Source: an uncultured Bacteroidota bacterium (lineage in GTDB: Bacteria > Bacteroidota > Bacteroidia > Flavobacteriales > Flavobacteriaceae). From it: DNA of 64,000 nt. The position numbers were made by a program, and so were the translations under genes. Below the pieces are notes generated by a model that was not told the origin of the DNA, did not search any database, and was given only the letters and a program-made list of their open reading frames with translations. The DNA lies in NCBI GenBank assembly GCA_902595555.1, contig CACJQM010000003.1:222579-286578 (forward strand), in the 5' to 3' direction. Positions 19,504 to 26,830 of the stretch are shown in pieces; the first letter of the stretch is position 1; each line of letters opens with the position of its first letter.

Positions 19504-19859
19504 AAATTCTTGTCTAATCTAATTATTTTTGCTTCTCCCCACAACTCTTCTAAATCATAAATTTCTCTAAATTCTTTCTTAAAAATGTGAACAACTATAT
19601 CAACATAATCTAGTAGAACCCAATTTTTATTTTCTAAACCTTCAATATTTAAAGGTTTTTCTTTGATGTTTTTGCTCACGACTCTTTTTATTGAACTAGA
19701 AATTGCATTTACTTGTGTATTTGATTGACAATCGCAAATAACAAAATATTTACATATCGTGTTTTCTATTTCCGTAAAGTCGATAATACTAATATTTTCA
19801 CCTTTGACATTTTCGATTCCTTTTACAATATTAGTTAACGTTTTATCCTTAATTTGCAT
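19500..19859 (-). CDS. rsfS: Ribosomal silencing factor RsfS
   Basis: The 119-residue protein matches the RsfS/Iojap family, with the segments IENTICKYFVICDCQSNTQV, WVLLDYVDIVVHIFKKEFREIYDLEELWG and a basic C-terminus. It binds bL14 on the large subunit and blocks subunit joining when nutrients are short. It is first in the rsfS-ftsH-LUD-cdsA-psd operon and diverges from birA with 15 bp between start codons. Confidence 0.93.
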   Translation of the reverse strand: MQIKDKTLTNIVKGIENVKGENISIIDFTEIENTICKYFVICDCQSNTQVNAISSSIKRVVSKNIKEKPLNIEGLENKNWVLLDYVDIVVHIFKKEFREIYDLEELWGEAKIIRLDKNL

Positions 19860-19874
19860 TAATAATCAGTTCAG

Positions 19875-20600
19875 ATGAAATTAATCAAACTTAATGCCAT
19901 TGATTCCACTAATGAATATATTAAAAAAATTAAATCAAATGTATCTGATAAATTTTTTTGTGTATATACTTACAGTCAGACAAACGGTAAGGGACAAAGA
20001 GGTAATATTTGGGAATCTGAACCCAACAAAAATATATGTATTTCACTCTGTTATAAACCTTTAACTTGCGAACCGAACTATACTAGTTTTAAATTAAATA
20101 TGCTAGTAAGTTTGATTATTTTAGAATTTTTTGAAGAATTAAAAATACCTAAACTTAAGGTCAAATGGCCGAACGACATTTTGTCAGATGGAAAAAAAAT
20201 TTCAGGAATTTTAATTGAAACCGCACTAAGGTCAAATAATAGTAATGATTATATAATAGGAATAGGGCTAAATATTAATCAAAATAATTTTGACAATATC
20301 AATAATGCAAGCTCAATTAAAAATATCACTGGAATCGATTATGATTTAAATCATTTGACAATTAGATTAATAAATTTTTTTGAAGACCTAGATAATCGCT
20401 TTAATCAGAATTCAATTGATGACATCAAATCTGAGTATGTTAATAATCTTTATGGAAATAATTCTGTTATGAAATTTGCCAATGATCAAAAACAGTTGCA
20501 TGGTAAAATCATAGATGTAATTTCTGAAAATAAGATAAAATTACTTGTAAATGATAAGGAAATAGTTTTTAGTAGTGGAGATTTAAAACTGATTTTTTAA
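19875..20600 (+). CDS. birA: Biotin--[acetyl-CoA-carboxylase] ligase
   Basis: The 241-residue protein begins with the substrate loop DSTNEYIKKI. It continues with TNGKGQRGNIWESE (the biotinyl-AMP loop, GRGRRGR-type) and KWPNDILSDGKKISGILIE. It lacks the N-terminal DNA-binding helix-turn-helix, so it is a ligase only and not a repressor. It attaches biotin to acetyl-CoA carboxylase. Its stop shares TTAA with the convergent SRPBCC gene. Confidence 0.94.
   Translation: MKLIKLNAIDSTNEYIKKIKSNVSDKFFCVYTYSQTNGKGQRGNIWESEPNKNICISLCYKPLTCEPNYTSFKLNMLVSLIILEFFEELKIPKLKVKWPNDILSDGKKISGILIETALRSNNSNDYIIGIGLNINQNNFDNINNASSIKNITGIDYDLNHLTIRLINFFEDLDNRFNQNSIDDIKSEYVNNLYGNNSVMKFANDQKQLHGKIIDVISENKIKLLVNDKEIVFSSGDLKLIF
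19886..19893 (-). promoter_or_regulatory. -7 promoter box, rsfS-ftsH operon
   Basis: The minus strand reads TAAGTTTG, matching TAnnTTTG, ending 26 nt before the rsfS ATG. It lies inside the 5' end of the divergent birA coding sequence because the gap is only 15 bp. Moderate to weak support. Confidence 0.4.
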
Positions 20601-20995
20601 AATTTTAAATCTTCAATTTTATTTCTTAGCGAGTCTATAAATTTCTCCAAAGGATTTTTTATCATCATTTCAATCATAGACGAAAATTTTCCATCAAATT
20701 TGACATTTACTACTGAGGAATTTTCATCAATTGAATTTATTGATATTAAAATTTTAAAATTTAGATTACTATCATTTGAAATTAATTTTACACAGGAATT
20801 AATATTATCTTCAACTAATTCTAGATAAATGTTAGGCATACTACCAATTTTAATTTTGAATTGATTTTCGTTAAGCTTTTCAAAATTTCTAATTTCATTA
20901 CCAAGAATTGCTTCATAATTATCAATTTTAATTACGAAGTCATAAATCTCATTACTAGAATACAATAAAGGTTTTGTTTCTCGAATTATTTCCAT
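20597..20995 (-). CDS. SRPBCC-like small protein downstream of pyrE
   Basis: The 132-residue product has the length and alternating beta pattern of an SRPBCC/START-like fold (for example SSVVNVKFDGKFSSMIEMMIKNPLEKFIDSL near the end, a typical long C-terminal helix). It has no signal peptide. It overlaps the pyrE stop by one base, so the two are one transcription unit. Such proteins bind hydrophobic ligands; no specific function can be given. Confidence 0.7.
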   Translation of the reverse strand: MEIIRETKPLLYSSNEIYDFVIKIDNYEAILGNEIRNFEKLNENQFKIKIGSMPNIYLELVEDNINSCVKLISNDSNLNFKILISINSIDENSSVVNVKFDGKFSSMIEMMIKNPLEKFIDSLRNKIEDLKF

Positions 20996-21636
20996 TATTT
21001 ATTCCAATTTTCAGGGTCAGACCTCCATTTTTTTAATTCATCAATTTCCTTACTAGAAATATAATTTTGCTGAGCTGCATATTCAATTAAAAAATTATAT
21101 GAGCAAAGGGAATAATAATTTATTCTTTTAGATTCAAAATTAGCTTTTGATATGTCAAAATTATAATTAAAAATACTCACTAAACCTTGAACATTTAAGT
21201 TTTCTTCAATTAGTGAATCGCATGCTTCTAAGCTACTTTTTCCAGTACTAATCAGATCCTCAATAACTATCACTCTTTGATTTTTTTGAAAATAACCTTC
21301 GACACTATTTTTTCGACCATGTTTTTTTCTACCCGATCTTACATATATGAAAGGTTTATTTAACTTGTTAGCTACCAACATTCCAATGCCAATTGCACCA
21401 GTCGCAACTCCAGCAATTACATCAAAATTGGAAAAATTCTCCTCAATTTGAGAAGATAAGTATTCACATATTAAATCTCTAACTTTTGGATAAGACAGAA
21501 TTGTTCTATTATCGCAATAGATAGGAGATTTCCATCCAGAAGCCCATGTAAATGGATTTTTGGGATTCAATTTAATTGCATTAATTTGTAAGAGAAGTTT
21601 AGAGGTTTCCTTGGCGATAAATTCGTCTTTGACCAT
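20995..21636 (-). CDS. pyrE: Orotate phosphoribosyltransferase
   Basis: The protein contains the PRPP-binding motif VIVIEDLISTGKSSLEA and the WASGWKSPIYCDNR segment typical of PyrE. It converts orotate and PRPP to OMP in pyrimidine synthesis. The ORF track starts at 21684, but homologues begin near MVKDEFIAKETSKLL, which places the start at 21636 (213 aa). A TACATTTG box 4 nt upstream supports this and predicts an almost leaderless mRNA. It is followed by the SRPBCC gene. Confidence 0.94.
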   Translation of the reverse strand: MVKDEFIAKETSKLLLQINAIKLNPKNPFTWASGWKSPIYCDNRTILSYPKVRDLICEYLSSQIEENFSNFDVIAGVATGAIGIGMLVANKLNKPFIYVRSGRKKHGRKNSVEGYFQKNQRVIVIEDLISTGKSSLEACDSLIEENLNVQGLVSIFNYNFDISKANFESKRINYYSLCSYNFLIEYAAQQNYISSKEIDELKKWRSDPENWNK

Positions 21637-21640
21637 CACA

Positions 21641-21648
21641 CAAATGTA
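21641..21648 (-). promoter_or_regulatory. -7 box, pyrE, overlapping NUDIX start
   Basis: The minus strand reads TACATTTG, a perfect TAnnTTTG match, with 4 nt (TGTG) before the pyrE ATG. On the other strand the box contains the NUDIX start codon at 21644. No TTG at the usual 19-21 nt distance is seen; a TTG lies 12 nt from the box. Confidence 0.5.
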
Positions 21649-22240
21649 TAAAGTTTTTGTCAATAGATTATCAATTGTTCTCACATCAGATAAAAATTAT
21701 CTAGATCATCCTAGAGCTTTTTTATTATCAAGTATCACTATTAAAGAAATTATAAAAAAACTAAAACTGAATGATGAAATTTTTTTATATCATCCTAATA
21801 AAAAAAAGCTATTAAAAGAGTTCAAAAAAAAATTAAAAACAATTGTAGCAGCAGGTGGAATAGTAAAGAATGATGAAAACCAAATCCTATTCATTTTTAG
21901 GAAAGGAAAATGGGATCTTCCAAAAGGAAAAATTGAAAAGAATGAAAAAATTGATGATGGGGCATTGAGGGAAGTTATTGAGGAAACTGGGGTTAAGAAA
22001 ATAAAAATAGATAGATTTTTTGATACAACATACCATATAATTAAAACTCAGAAACAGTACTTTTTGAAAGAGACTCATTGGTATAAAATGAAATCAAATT
22101 ATAAGGGTAAACTCAAACCTCAAAAAAGTGAGGGAATCAGAAGTGTTAGATGGAAAAAAATTAAGGAGGCTAAAGAAATAAAGAAAAAAACCTTCAGAAA
22201 TATTTCGGTAATTTTAACTACCTATTTAAAAGAATTTTAG
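21644..22240 (+). CDS. NUDIX hydrolase
   Basis: The protein has the NUDIX box GKIEKNEKIDDGALREVIEETG near residue 98, matching GX5EX7REUXEEXGU. It has an N-terminal extension of about 70 residues that is usual for the flavobacterial version next to pyrE. NUDIX enzymes hydrolyse nucleoside diphosphate derivatives; the substrate is unknown. The track start at 21560 lies inside pyrE; the likely start is MYKVFVNRL at 21644, giving 198 aa and 7 bp between the two divergent starts. It overlaps coaD by 23 bp. Confidence 0.88.
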   Translation: MYKVFVNRLSIVLTSDKNYLDHPRAFLLSSITIKEIIKKLKLNDEIFLYHPNKKKLLKEFKKKLKTIVAAGGIVKNDENQILFIFRKGKWDLPKGKIEKNEKIDDGALREVIEETGVKKIKIDRFFDTTYHIIKTQKQYFLKETHWYKMKSNYKGKLKPQKSEGIRSVRWKKIKEAKEIKKKTFRNISVILTTYLKEF

Positions 22241-22685
22241 AAATGTTTTTAGGGATGAGTTCTTTATAATCACCTTTGTTTTCAATTAATTCTCTTACAA
22301 TAGAGCTACTTATGAATGAGGTTTGAGCAGATGTCAGAAGGAAAACAGTTTCAATTTTTGATAAAAGTCTATTTGTTCTTGCTATAGCTTTCTCAAATTC
22401 AAAATCACCGTTATTACGTACACCCCTAACAATAAAATTTGCATTAACATTTTTACAAAAATCAATTGTTAGACCCTCATAACTCATAACTTTTACATTA
22501 TCTGATTCTCCAACTACGCTTTGGATAAAGCTTATTCTATCCTCAACACTGAACATAGATTTTTTATCACTGTTTTTGCCAATTCCAATAATGACCTCAT
22601 CAAAAATTAATTTGCTCCTGTTCAGAATATCAAGATGTCCAAGGGTAAAGGGATCAAAAGTCCCTGGAAAAATAGCCTTTCTCAT
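22218..22685 (-). CDS. coaD: Phosphopantetheine adenylyltransferase
   Basis: The 155-residue protein has the nucleotidyltransferase motif GTFDPFTLGHLDIL at the N-terminus and SSSIVRELI for the ISSTxxR signature near the C-terminus. It makes dephospho-CoA in coenzyme A synthesis. Its start overlaps the ddl stop in ATGA, so it is the second gene of a ddl-coaD operon. Confidence 0.96.
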   Translation of the reverse strand: MRKAIFPGTFDPFTLGHLDILNRSKLIFDEVIIGIGKNSDKKSMFSVEDRISFIQSVVGESDNVKVMSYEGLTIDFCKNVNANFIVRGVRNNGDFEFEKAIARTNRLLSKIETVFLLTSAQTSFISSSIVRELIENKGDYKELIPKNISKILLNR

Positions 22686-23668
22686 TTTTTAAAATTTTTT
22701 AAAGTATCCTCAATCATGTATGTAAAAAGTTTTCTCAAAGATATATTATTCATCTTAACTTGTTTTGGGAAGATACTTTGTTCAGTCATTCCGGGAATTG
22801 AATTAACTTCTAATAGGAATGGAGTATCTCCTATAAATATAAAGTCTGACCTTGAAAACCCTCTCATATTCAACTTTACATAAATTTCTTTTGCAGCTTT
22901 TTCAACATTTTCTTTTTGAATTTCATTTATTCTTGCAGGACTGATCTCTTCATGCTTTCCCTCATATTTCGCCTCATAATCAAAAAAATCATTGGTTGTA
23001 GCTATTTCTGTAATTCCAAATACTTTAATTTCATTCTCATAATTCATAACCCCAACTGAAACTTCTTTACCATCAAGAAATTGTTCAACTAAAACCTCAC
23101 TATCAAATTCAAAGGAATTTTCAATTGCAATTTCAAGTTCTTTAACATTATAAACTTTTGAAATACCATAGCTGCTTCCTGAATTATTTGCCTTTACAAA
23201 AAGTGGAAATTTTAATTCTTCTCCAATTTTTTCATATGAAAAGTCTGTGTTCTCTTTTATCAAAATAGAATTTGCAGTTCTGATATTATTTTTTCTTGCA
23301 AACTCAACACAACTTTTTTTATTAAAAGTCAATAGAGCAACATCTGATGAAGGACCAGTATATGGTATATTAAGATTATCAAAATATTTTTGAATTACTC
23401 CATCTTCACCAGGGGTTCCATGTATCATGACAAAAACAAGTTCAAAGTTTATTTCAACATCATTAACAGTACAATTGAAATGTTCCCTATCGATTGGATA
23501 ATTTACACCATCTGAGGTTGCCAAATTCCAATTGTCTTTATCAATAATTACCTTGTATGGATTATAAAGATTTGAGTCAATATGATTAAATACAGTAGTT
23601 CCACTCTTTACTGATATATCATGCTCACTTGAGTATCCACCCATTATAACAGCGATATTTTTTTTCAT
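22682..23668 (-). CDS. ddl: D-alanine--D-alanine ligase
   Basis: The ATP-grasp protein starts with KNIAVIMGGYSSEHDIS and has the conserved HGTPGEDGVIQ, KANNSGSSYGISKV and LEVNSIPGMTEQS segments. It makes the D-Ala-D-Ala dipeptide for peptidoglycan. The track start at 23692 adds eight residues. The second Met (23668, MKKNIAVIMGG) fits homologues better, giving 328 aa. Confidence 0.95.
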   Translation of the reverse strand: MKKNIAVIMGGYSSEHDISVKSGTTVFNHIDSNLYNPYKVIIDKDNWNLATSDGVNYPIDREHFNCTVNDVEINFELVFVMIHGTPGEDGVIQKYFDNLNIPYTGPSSDVALLTFNKKSCVEFARKNNIRTANSILIKENTDFSYEKIGEELKFPLFVKANNSGSSYGISKVYNVKELEIAIENSFEFDSEVLVEQFLDGKEVSVGVMNYENEIKVFGITEIATTNDFFDYEAKYEGKHEEISPARINEIQKENVEKAAKEIYVKLNMRGFSRSDFIFIGDTPFLLEVNSIPGMTEQSIFPKQVKMNNISLRKLFTYMIEDTLKNFKK

Positions 23669-23712
23669 CAAAAAATATGTTTTATTAAACATTTTAAAGA
23701 TACTTATTTATA

Positions 23713-23720
23713 TATATTTG
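23713..23720 (+). promoter_or_regulatory. -7 promoter box, PASTA-rluD-yaaA operon
   Basis: TATATTTG, a perfect TAnnTTTG match, ends 15 nt before the ATG at 23736 in the divergent space between ddl and the PASTA gene. No TTG -33 element is apparent. Confidence 0.5.
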
Positions 23721-23735
23721 TTTTTAAAGTTTTGA

Positions 23736-24281
23736 ATGAAGTTTTTTTACAGTAAAGTATTTATAAAGCAACTTTTTTTAGCTACTATTATTTTCTCATT
23801 AATAGTATTAGCCTCAATAGTTTTTTTATTTTTTTATACTAATCAAACAAGCAGGGTTGTGGTCCCTGACTTAGTGGGTGTAAGTATTAATGAAATTGAT
23901 GAATTAATAATCGAAAGTAATCTGAGATACGAAATAATTGATTCCTCTTTTTACAATGAGGAATTTGATAAAAATACTGTAATCGAACAAATTCCAATTG
24001 CAAATAAAGAGGTTAAAAAAAATAGAAAAATTTATCTAACAACTAATCCATCCTCATACGGTGATGTAATCTTACCAGAAATAATACAATTGACAAAGAG
24101 AAATGCCGTTACAACACTTATGGCATTAGATCTTGAGATAGGTGAATTTATTTATGAGAATAATATTGGAAAGGATATGGTATTAGATGCCCAATTTGAT
24201 GGGGAATCGATTCCGCCTGGTTCAATAATCCCCAAAAAATCCAAAATAGATTTAATTTTAGGTAACGGTAAAAAAGAATAG
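23736..24281 (+). CDS. PASTA-domain membrane protein
   Basis: The 181-residue protein has one N-terminal membrane helix (LFLATIIFSLIVLASIVFLFFY). Two PASTA modules follow: VVVPDLVGVSINEIDELI...VIEQIPIANKEVKKN and VILPEIIQLTKRNAVTTL...IPPGSIIPKKSKI. PASTA domains bind peptidoglycan fragments or beta-lactams in other proteins. There is no kinase domain. Position next to ddl suggests a cell-wall role, which is an inference. Confidence 0.88.
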   Translation: MKFFYSKVFIKQLFLATIIFSLIVLASIVFLFFYTNQTSRVVVPDLVGVSINEIDELIIESNLRYEIIDSSFYNEEFDKNTVIEQIPIANKEVKKNRKIYLTTNPSSYGDVILPEIIQLTKRNAVTTLMALDLEIGEFIYENNIGKDMVLDAQFDGESIPPGSIIPKKSKIDLILGNGKKE

Positions 24282-24283
24282 TC

Positions 24284-25294
24284 TTGGAAATTGATGAAAA
24301 TAATGAAGAGCTTTTTGAGCATTTTTCATTCTCGGCTGATAAAGGCCAGGAACCTATCAGAGTAGATAAGTTCTTAATGAATAGAATAGAAAATGCTACC
24401 AGAAATAAAATTCAAAAAGCCGCAAAAAGTGGTTATATTTTTTCAAACAATATTCCAATCAAACAAAACTACAGGGTTAAACCAGGTGATAATGTAAAAG
24501 TCATGTTTCACCATCCTCCTCATGAACATTTGATTGTTGGTGAGAAGATGGATATTGATATAGTTTATGAGGATAGTGATTTAATGGTAGTTAATAAACC
24601 ACCAAACCAAGTTGTTCATCCAGGCCATGGGAATTATTCAGGAACACTCTTAAACGGATTAATTTATCATAACGAAAATCTTCCTGAAAACAGTGATGGA
24701 AGACCAGGGCTTGTTCACAGAATAGATAAAGACACAAGCGGATTATTAGTTGTTGCAAAATCAGAGATAGCGTTAACAAAATTAGCAGAGCAATTTTTTC
24801 ATAAAAAAATTGAAAGAAAATATTTGGCAATTGTTTGGGGTGTTCCAAACCCCTCAAAAGACACAATTAATAAAAATTTGTCGAGGGATAAAAAAAACAG
24901 AATGATTATGTCAGTGCCTGATGAAGATAAAATTGGAAAAAGAGCTGTAACTCATTACAAAGTTGTTGAGGATTATGGATATGTTTCTCTTATTGAATGT
25001 CAATTAGAAACAGGAAGAACACACCAAATAAGAGCACATATGAAATATATTGGTCACCCTATTTTTAATGACATAAGATATGGCGGTGATAAAATATTAA
25101 AAGGAACAATTTTTAATAAGTACAAGCAATTTGTTGAAAATTGTTTTAAAGTATTACCTAGGCAAGCATTACATGCTAAAACATTAGGTTTTGTACATCC
25201 AATAAAAAATAAAAAAATGGTATTCGAAATTGAAGTTCCTGATGACTTTAATTCGTGTTTGGAAAAGTGGAAAAAATATTCAAAAAATATTTAA
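24284..25294 (+). CDS. RluA/RluD-family 23S rRNA pseudouridine synthase
   Basis: The 336-residue protein has an N-terminal S4 RNA-binding domain (RVDKFLMNRIENATRNKIQK). The catalytic motif HRIDKDTSGLLVVAK contains the active Asp, and QLETGRTHQIRAHM follows. It isomerises uridines in 23S rRNA, most likely like RluD. The start is a TTG two bases after the PASTA stop, and homologues share the EELFEH start region, supporting this choice. It lies in the operon PASTA - this gene - yaaA. Confidence 0.93.
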   Translation: MEIDENNEELFEHFSFSADKGQEPIRVDKFLMNRIENATRNKIQKAAKSGYIFSNNIPIKQNYRVKPGDNVKVMFHHPPHEHLIVGEKMDIDIVYEDSDLMVVNKPPNQVVHPGHGNYSGTLLNGLIYHNENLPENSDGRPGLVHRIDKDTSGLLVVAKSEIALTKLAEQFFHKKIERKYLAIVWGVPNPSKDTINKNLSRDKKNRMIMSVPDEDKIGKRAVTHYKVVEDYGYVSLIECQLETGRTHQIRAHMKYIGHPIFNDIRYGGDKILKGTIFNKYKQFVENCFKVLPRQALHAKTLGFVHPIKNKKMVFEIEVPDDFNSCLEKWKKYSKNI

Positions 25295-25303
25295 TTTTAC
25301 AGT

Positions 25304-26065
25304 ATGAAAATTCTTATTTCACCTGCTAAATCTCTAGATTTTGAATCTAAAATAGATAGTCTCAATTACACTAAGCCTGTTTTTTTGAATAACACTTCAG
25401 AGATAAATTCAGTTTTAAAACAGAAAACACCAAGTGATCTAATGAAGCTACAAGGAATTTCTCAAAAGCTTTCTGATTTAAATTGGAAAAGAAATAATGA
25501 CTTTAATGAGAATCATAATGATTCAAATTCTCGACCTGCTATCTTTGCCTTTAATGGTGATGTCTACAGCGGTATTGATATTAAAACATTATCAAAGGAT
25601 AAGATTTATGATCTTCAAAAATCATTAAGAATTTTATCAGGATATTACGGTGTATTAAAACCATTAGATTTAATTCAACCTTATAGACTGGAGATGGGAA
25701 CTAAATTACCTGTCAATGGCTCTGAAAATTTATATAAGTTTTGGTCAGAAAAGATAACCAAATCAATTATTGAAGAAATGTCATCGGACGAACTGTTAAT
25801 TAATCTTGCCAGTAATGAATATTTTAATGCTTTTGACAAGAAAAAGTTTTATGGTAGGATTATCTCACCTGTTTTTAAGGATTTTAAAAATGGAAAACTT
25901 AAAATTATATCTTTCTATGCAAAAAAAGCCAGAGGTTTAATGGTTAGATATATAGTTGACAATAATGTTAAAGATTATGATAATTTACTTGGATTCAATT
26001 TAGGAAGTTATTCTTTTAACGAGTCAGAAACTGTTGATATCAACTCACCAGTTTTTACAAGATAA
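25304..26065 (+). CDS. yaaA: YaaA family peroxide stress protein
   Basis: The 253-residue protein begins MKILISPAKSLDFES and contains PAIFAFNGDVYSGIDIKTL and SGYYGVLKPLDLIQPYRLEMG, all hallmarks of YaaA/DUF328. The E. coli protein lowers intracellular iron and limits DNA damage under hydrogen peroxide. It is the last gene of its operon, 9 bases after the pseudouridine synthase. Its stop abuts the trpA stop on the other strand. Confidence 0.94.
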   Translation: MKILISPAKSLDFESKIDSLNYTKPVFLNNTSEINSVLKQKTPSDLMKLQGISQKLSDLNWKRNNDFNENHNDSNSRPAIFAFNGDVYSGIDIKTLSKDKIYDLQKSLRILSGYYGVLKPLDLIQPYRLEMGTKLPVNGSENLYKFWSEKITKSIIEEMSSDELLINLASNEYFNAFDKKKFYGRIISPVFKDFKNGKLKIISFYAKKARGLMVRYIVDNNVKDYDNLLGFNLGSYSFNESETVDINSPVFTR

Positions 26066-26830
26066 TCATTCAGTTATTTCGCTTATAAAATCTTTAGTGC
26101 TTTTGACACCATTTCTCTTAATATGTTTTATAAATGCAGAACCGATTATCGCCCCACTGCTATATTTACATGCAGTCTTGTAAGTATTGTTATTTCCAAT
26201 ACCAAAACCTATTAAAAGTGGGTTAGATAATTTCATTTTATTTATTCTCTTGAAATAATCAATTTGATATTCATCAAAGGAGTTTTTGGCACCAGTTACA
26301 CTGTAACTGCTTACCATGTAAATAAATCCATTAGAAAATTTATCAATTTTATAAATTCTTTCATTTGATGTTTGTGGAGTGATTAAAAACATCATATTTA
26401 AGCCAAATTTTTCAGTGATTTTAATGTAATCTTTTTGGTATATTTCAACAGGAAGGTCAGGAACAATTAGTCCATCTATACCAACATTTTTACATCTTCT
26501 ACAAAACTTTTCAAACCCATATTGTAGAATTGGGTTGAAGTAACCCATAATAACAACTGGAATATCGGTTATTGCACGAAGACCATTTAATTGTTTAAAA
26601 AGTAAATCAGTAGTCATACCATTTTTAAGAGCTATTTCAGAGCTTTTTTGAATCGTTGGTCCATCAGCAAGAGGATCACTAAAAGGCAAACCAATCTCAA
26701 TCATTTGAACATTGGAATTATCAAGTTCTTTAATTATTTCAAGGGTATCATCTAATTTCGGAAAACCGGATGTGAAATATATAGACAGAATATCTTTTGA
26801 GTTTTTAAATACTTGATTAATTCTATTCAT
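26066..26830 (-). CDS. trpA: Tryptophan synthase alpha chain
   Basis: The 254-residue TIM barrel has the catalytic Glu in MIEIGLPFSDPLADGP near residue 40 and the Asp in GLIVPDLPVE. GIGNNNTYKT forms the phosphate-binding region. It cleaves indole-3-glycerol phosphate to indole, passed to TrpB. It is the last gene of the trp operon. It is separated from trpB by the sulfatase gene, which it overlaps by 8 bp. Confidence 0.96.
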   Translation of the reverse strand: MNRINQVFKNSKDILSIYFTSGFPKLDDTLEIIKELDNSNVQMIEIGLPFSDPLADGPTIQKSSEIALKNGMTTDLLFKQLNGLRAITDIPVVIMGYFNPILQYGFEKFCRRCKNVGIDGLIVPDLPVEIYQKDYIKITEKFGLNMMFLITPQTSNERIYKIDKFSNGFIYMVSSYSVTGAKNSFDEYQIDYFKRINKMKLSNPLLIGFGIGNNNTYKTACKYSSGAIIGSAFIKHIKRNGVKSTKDFISEITE

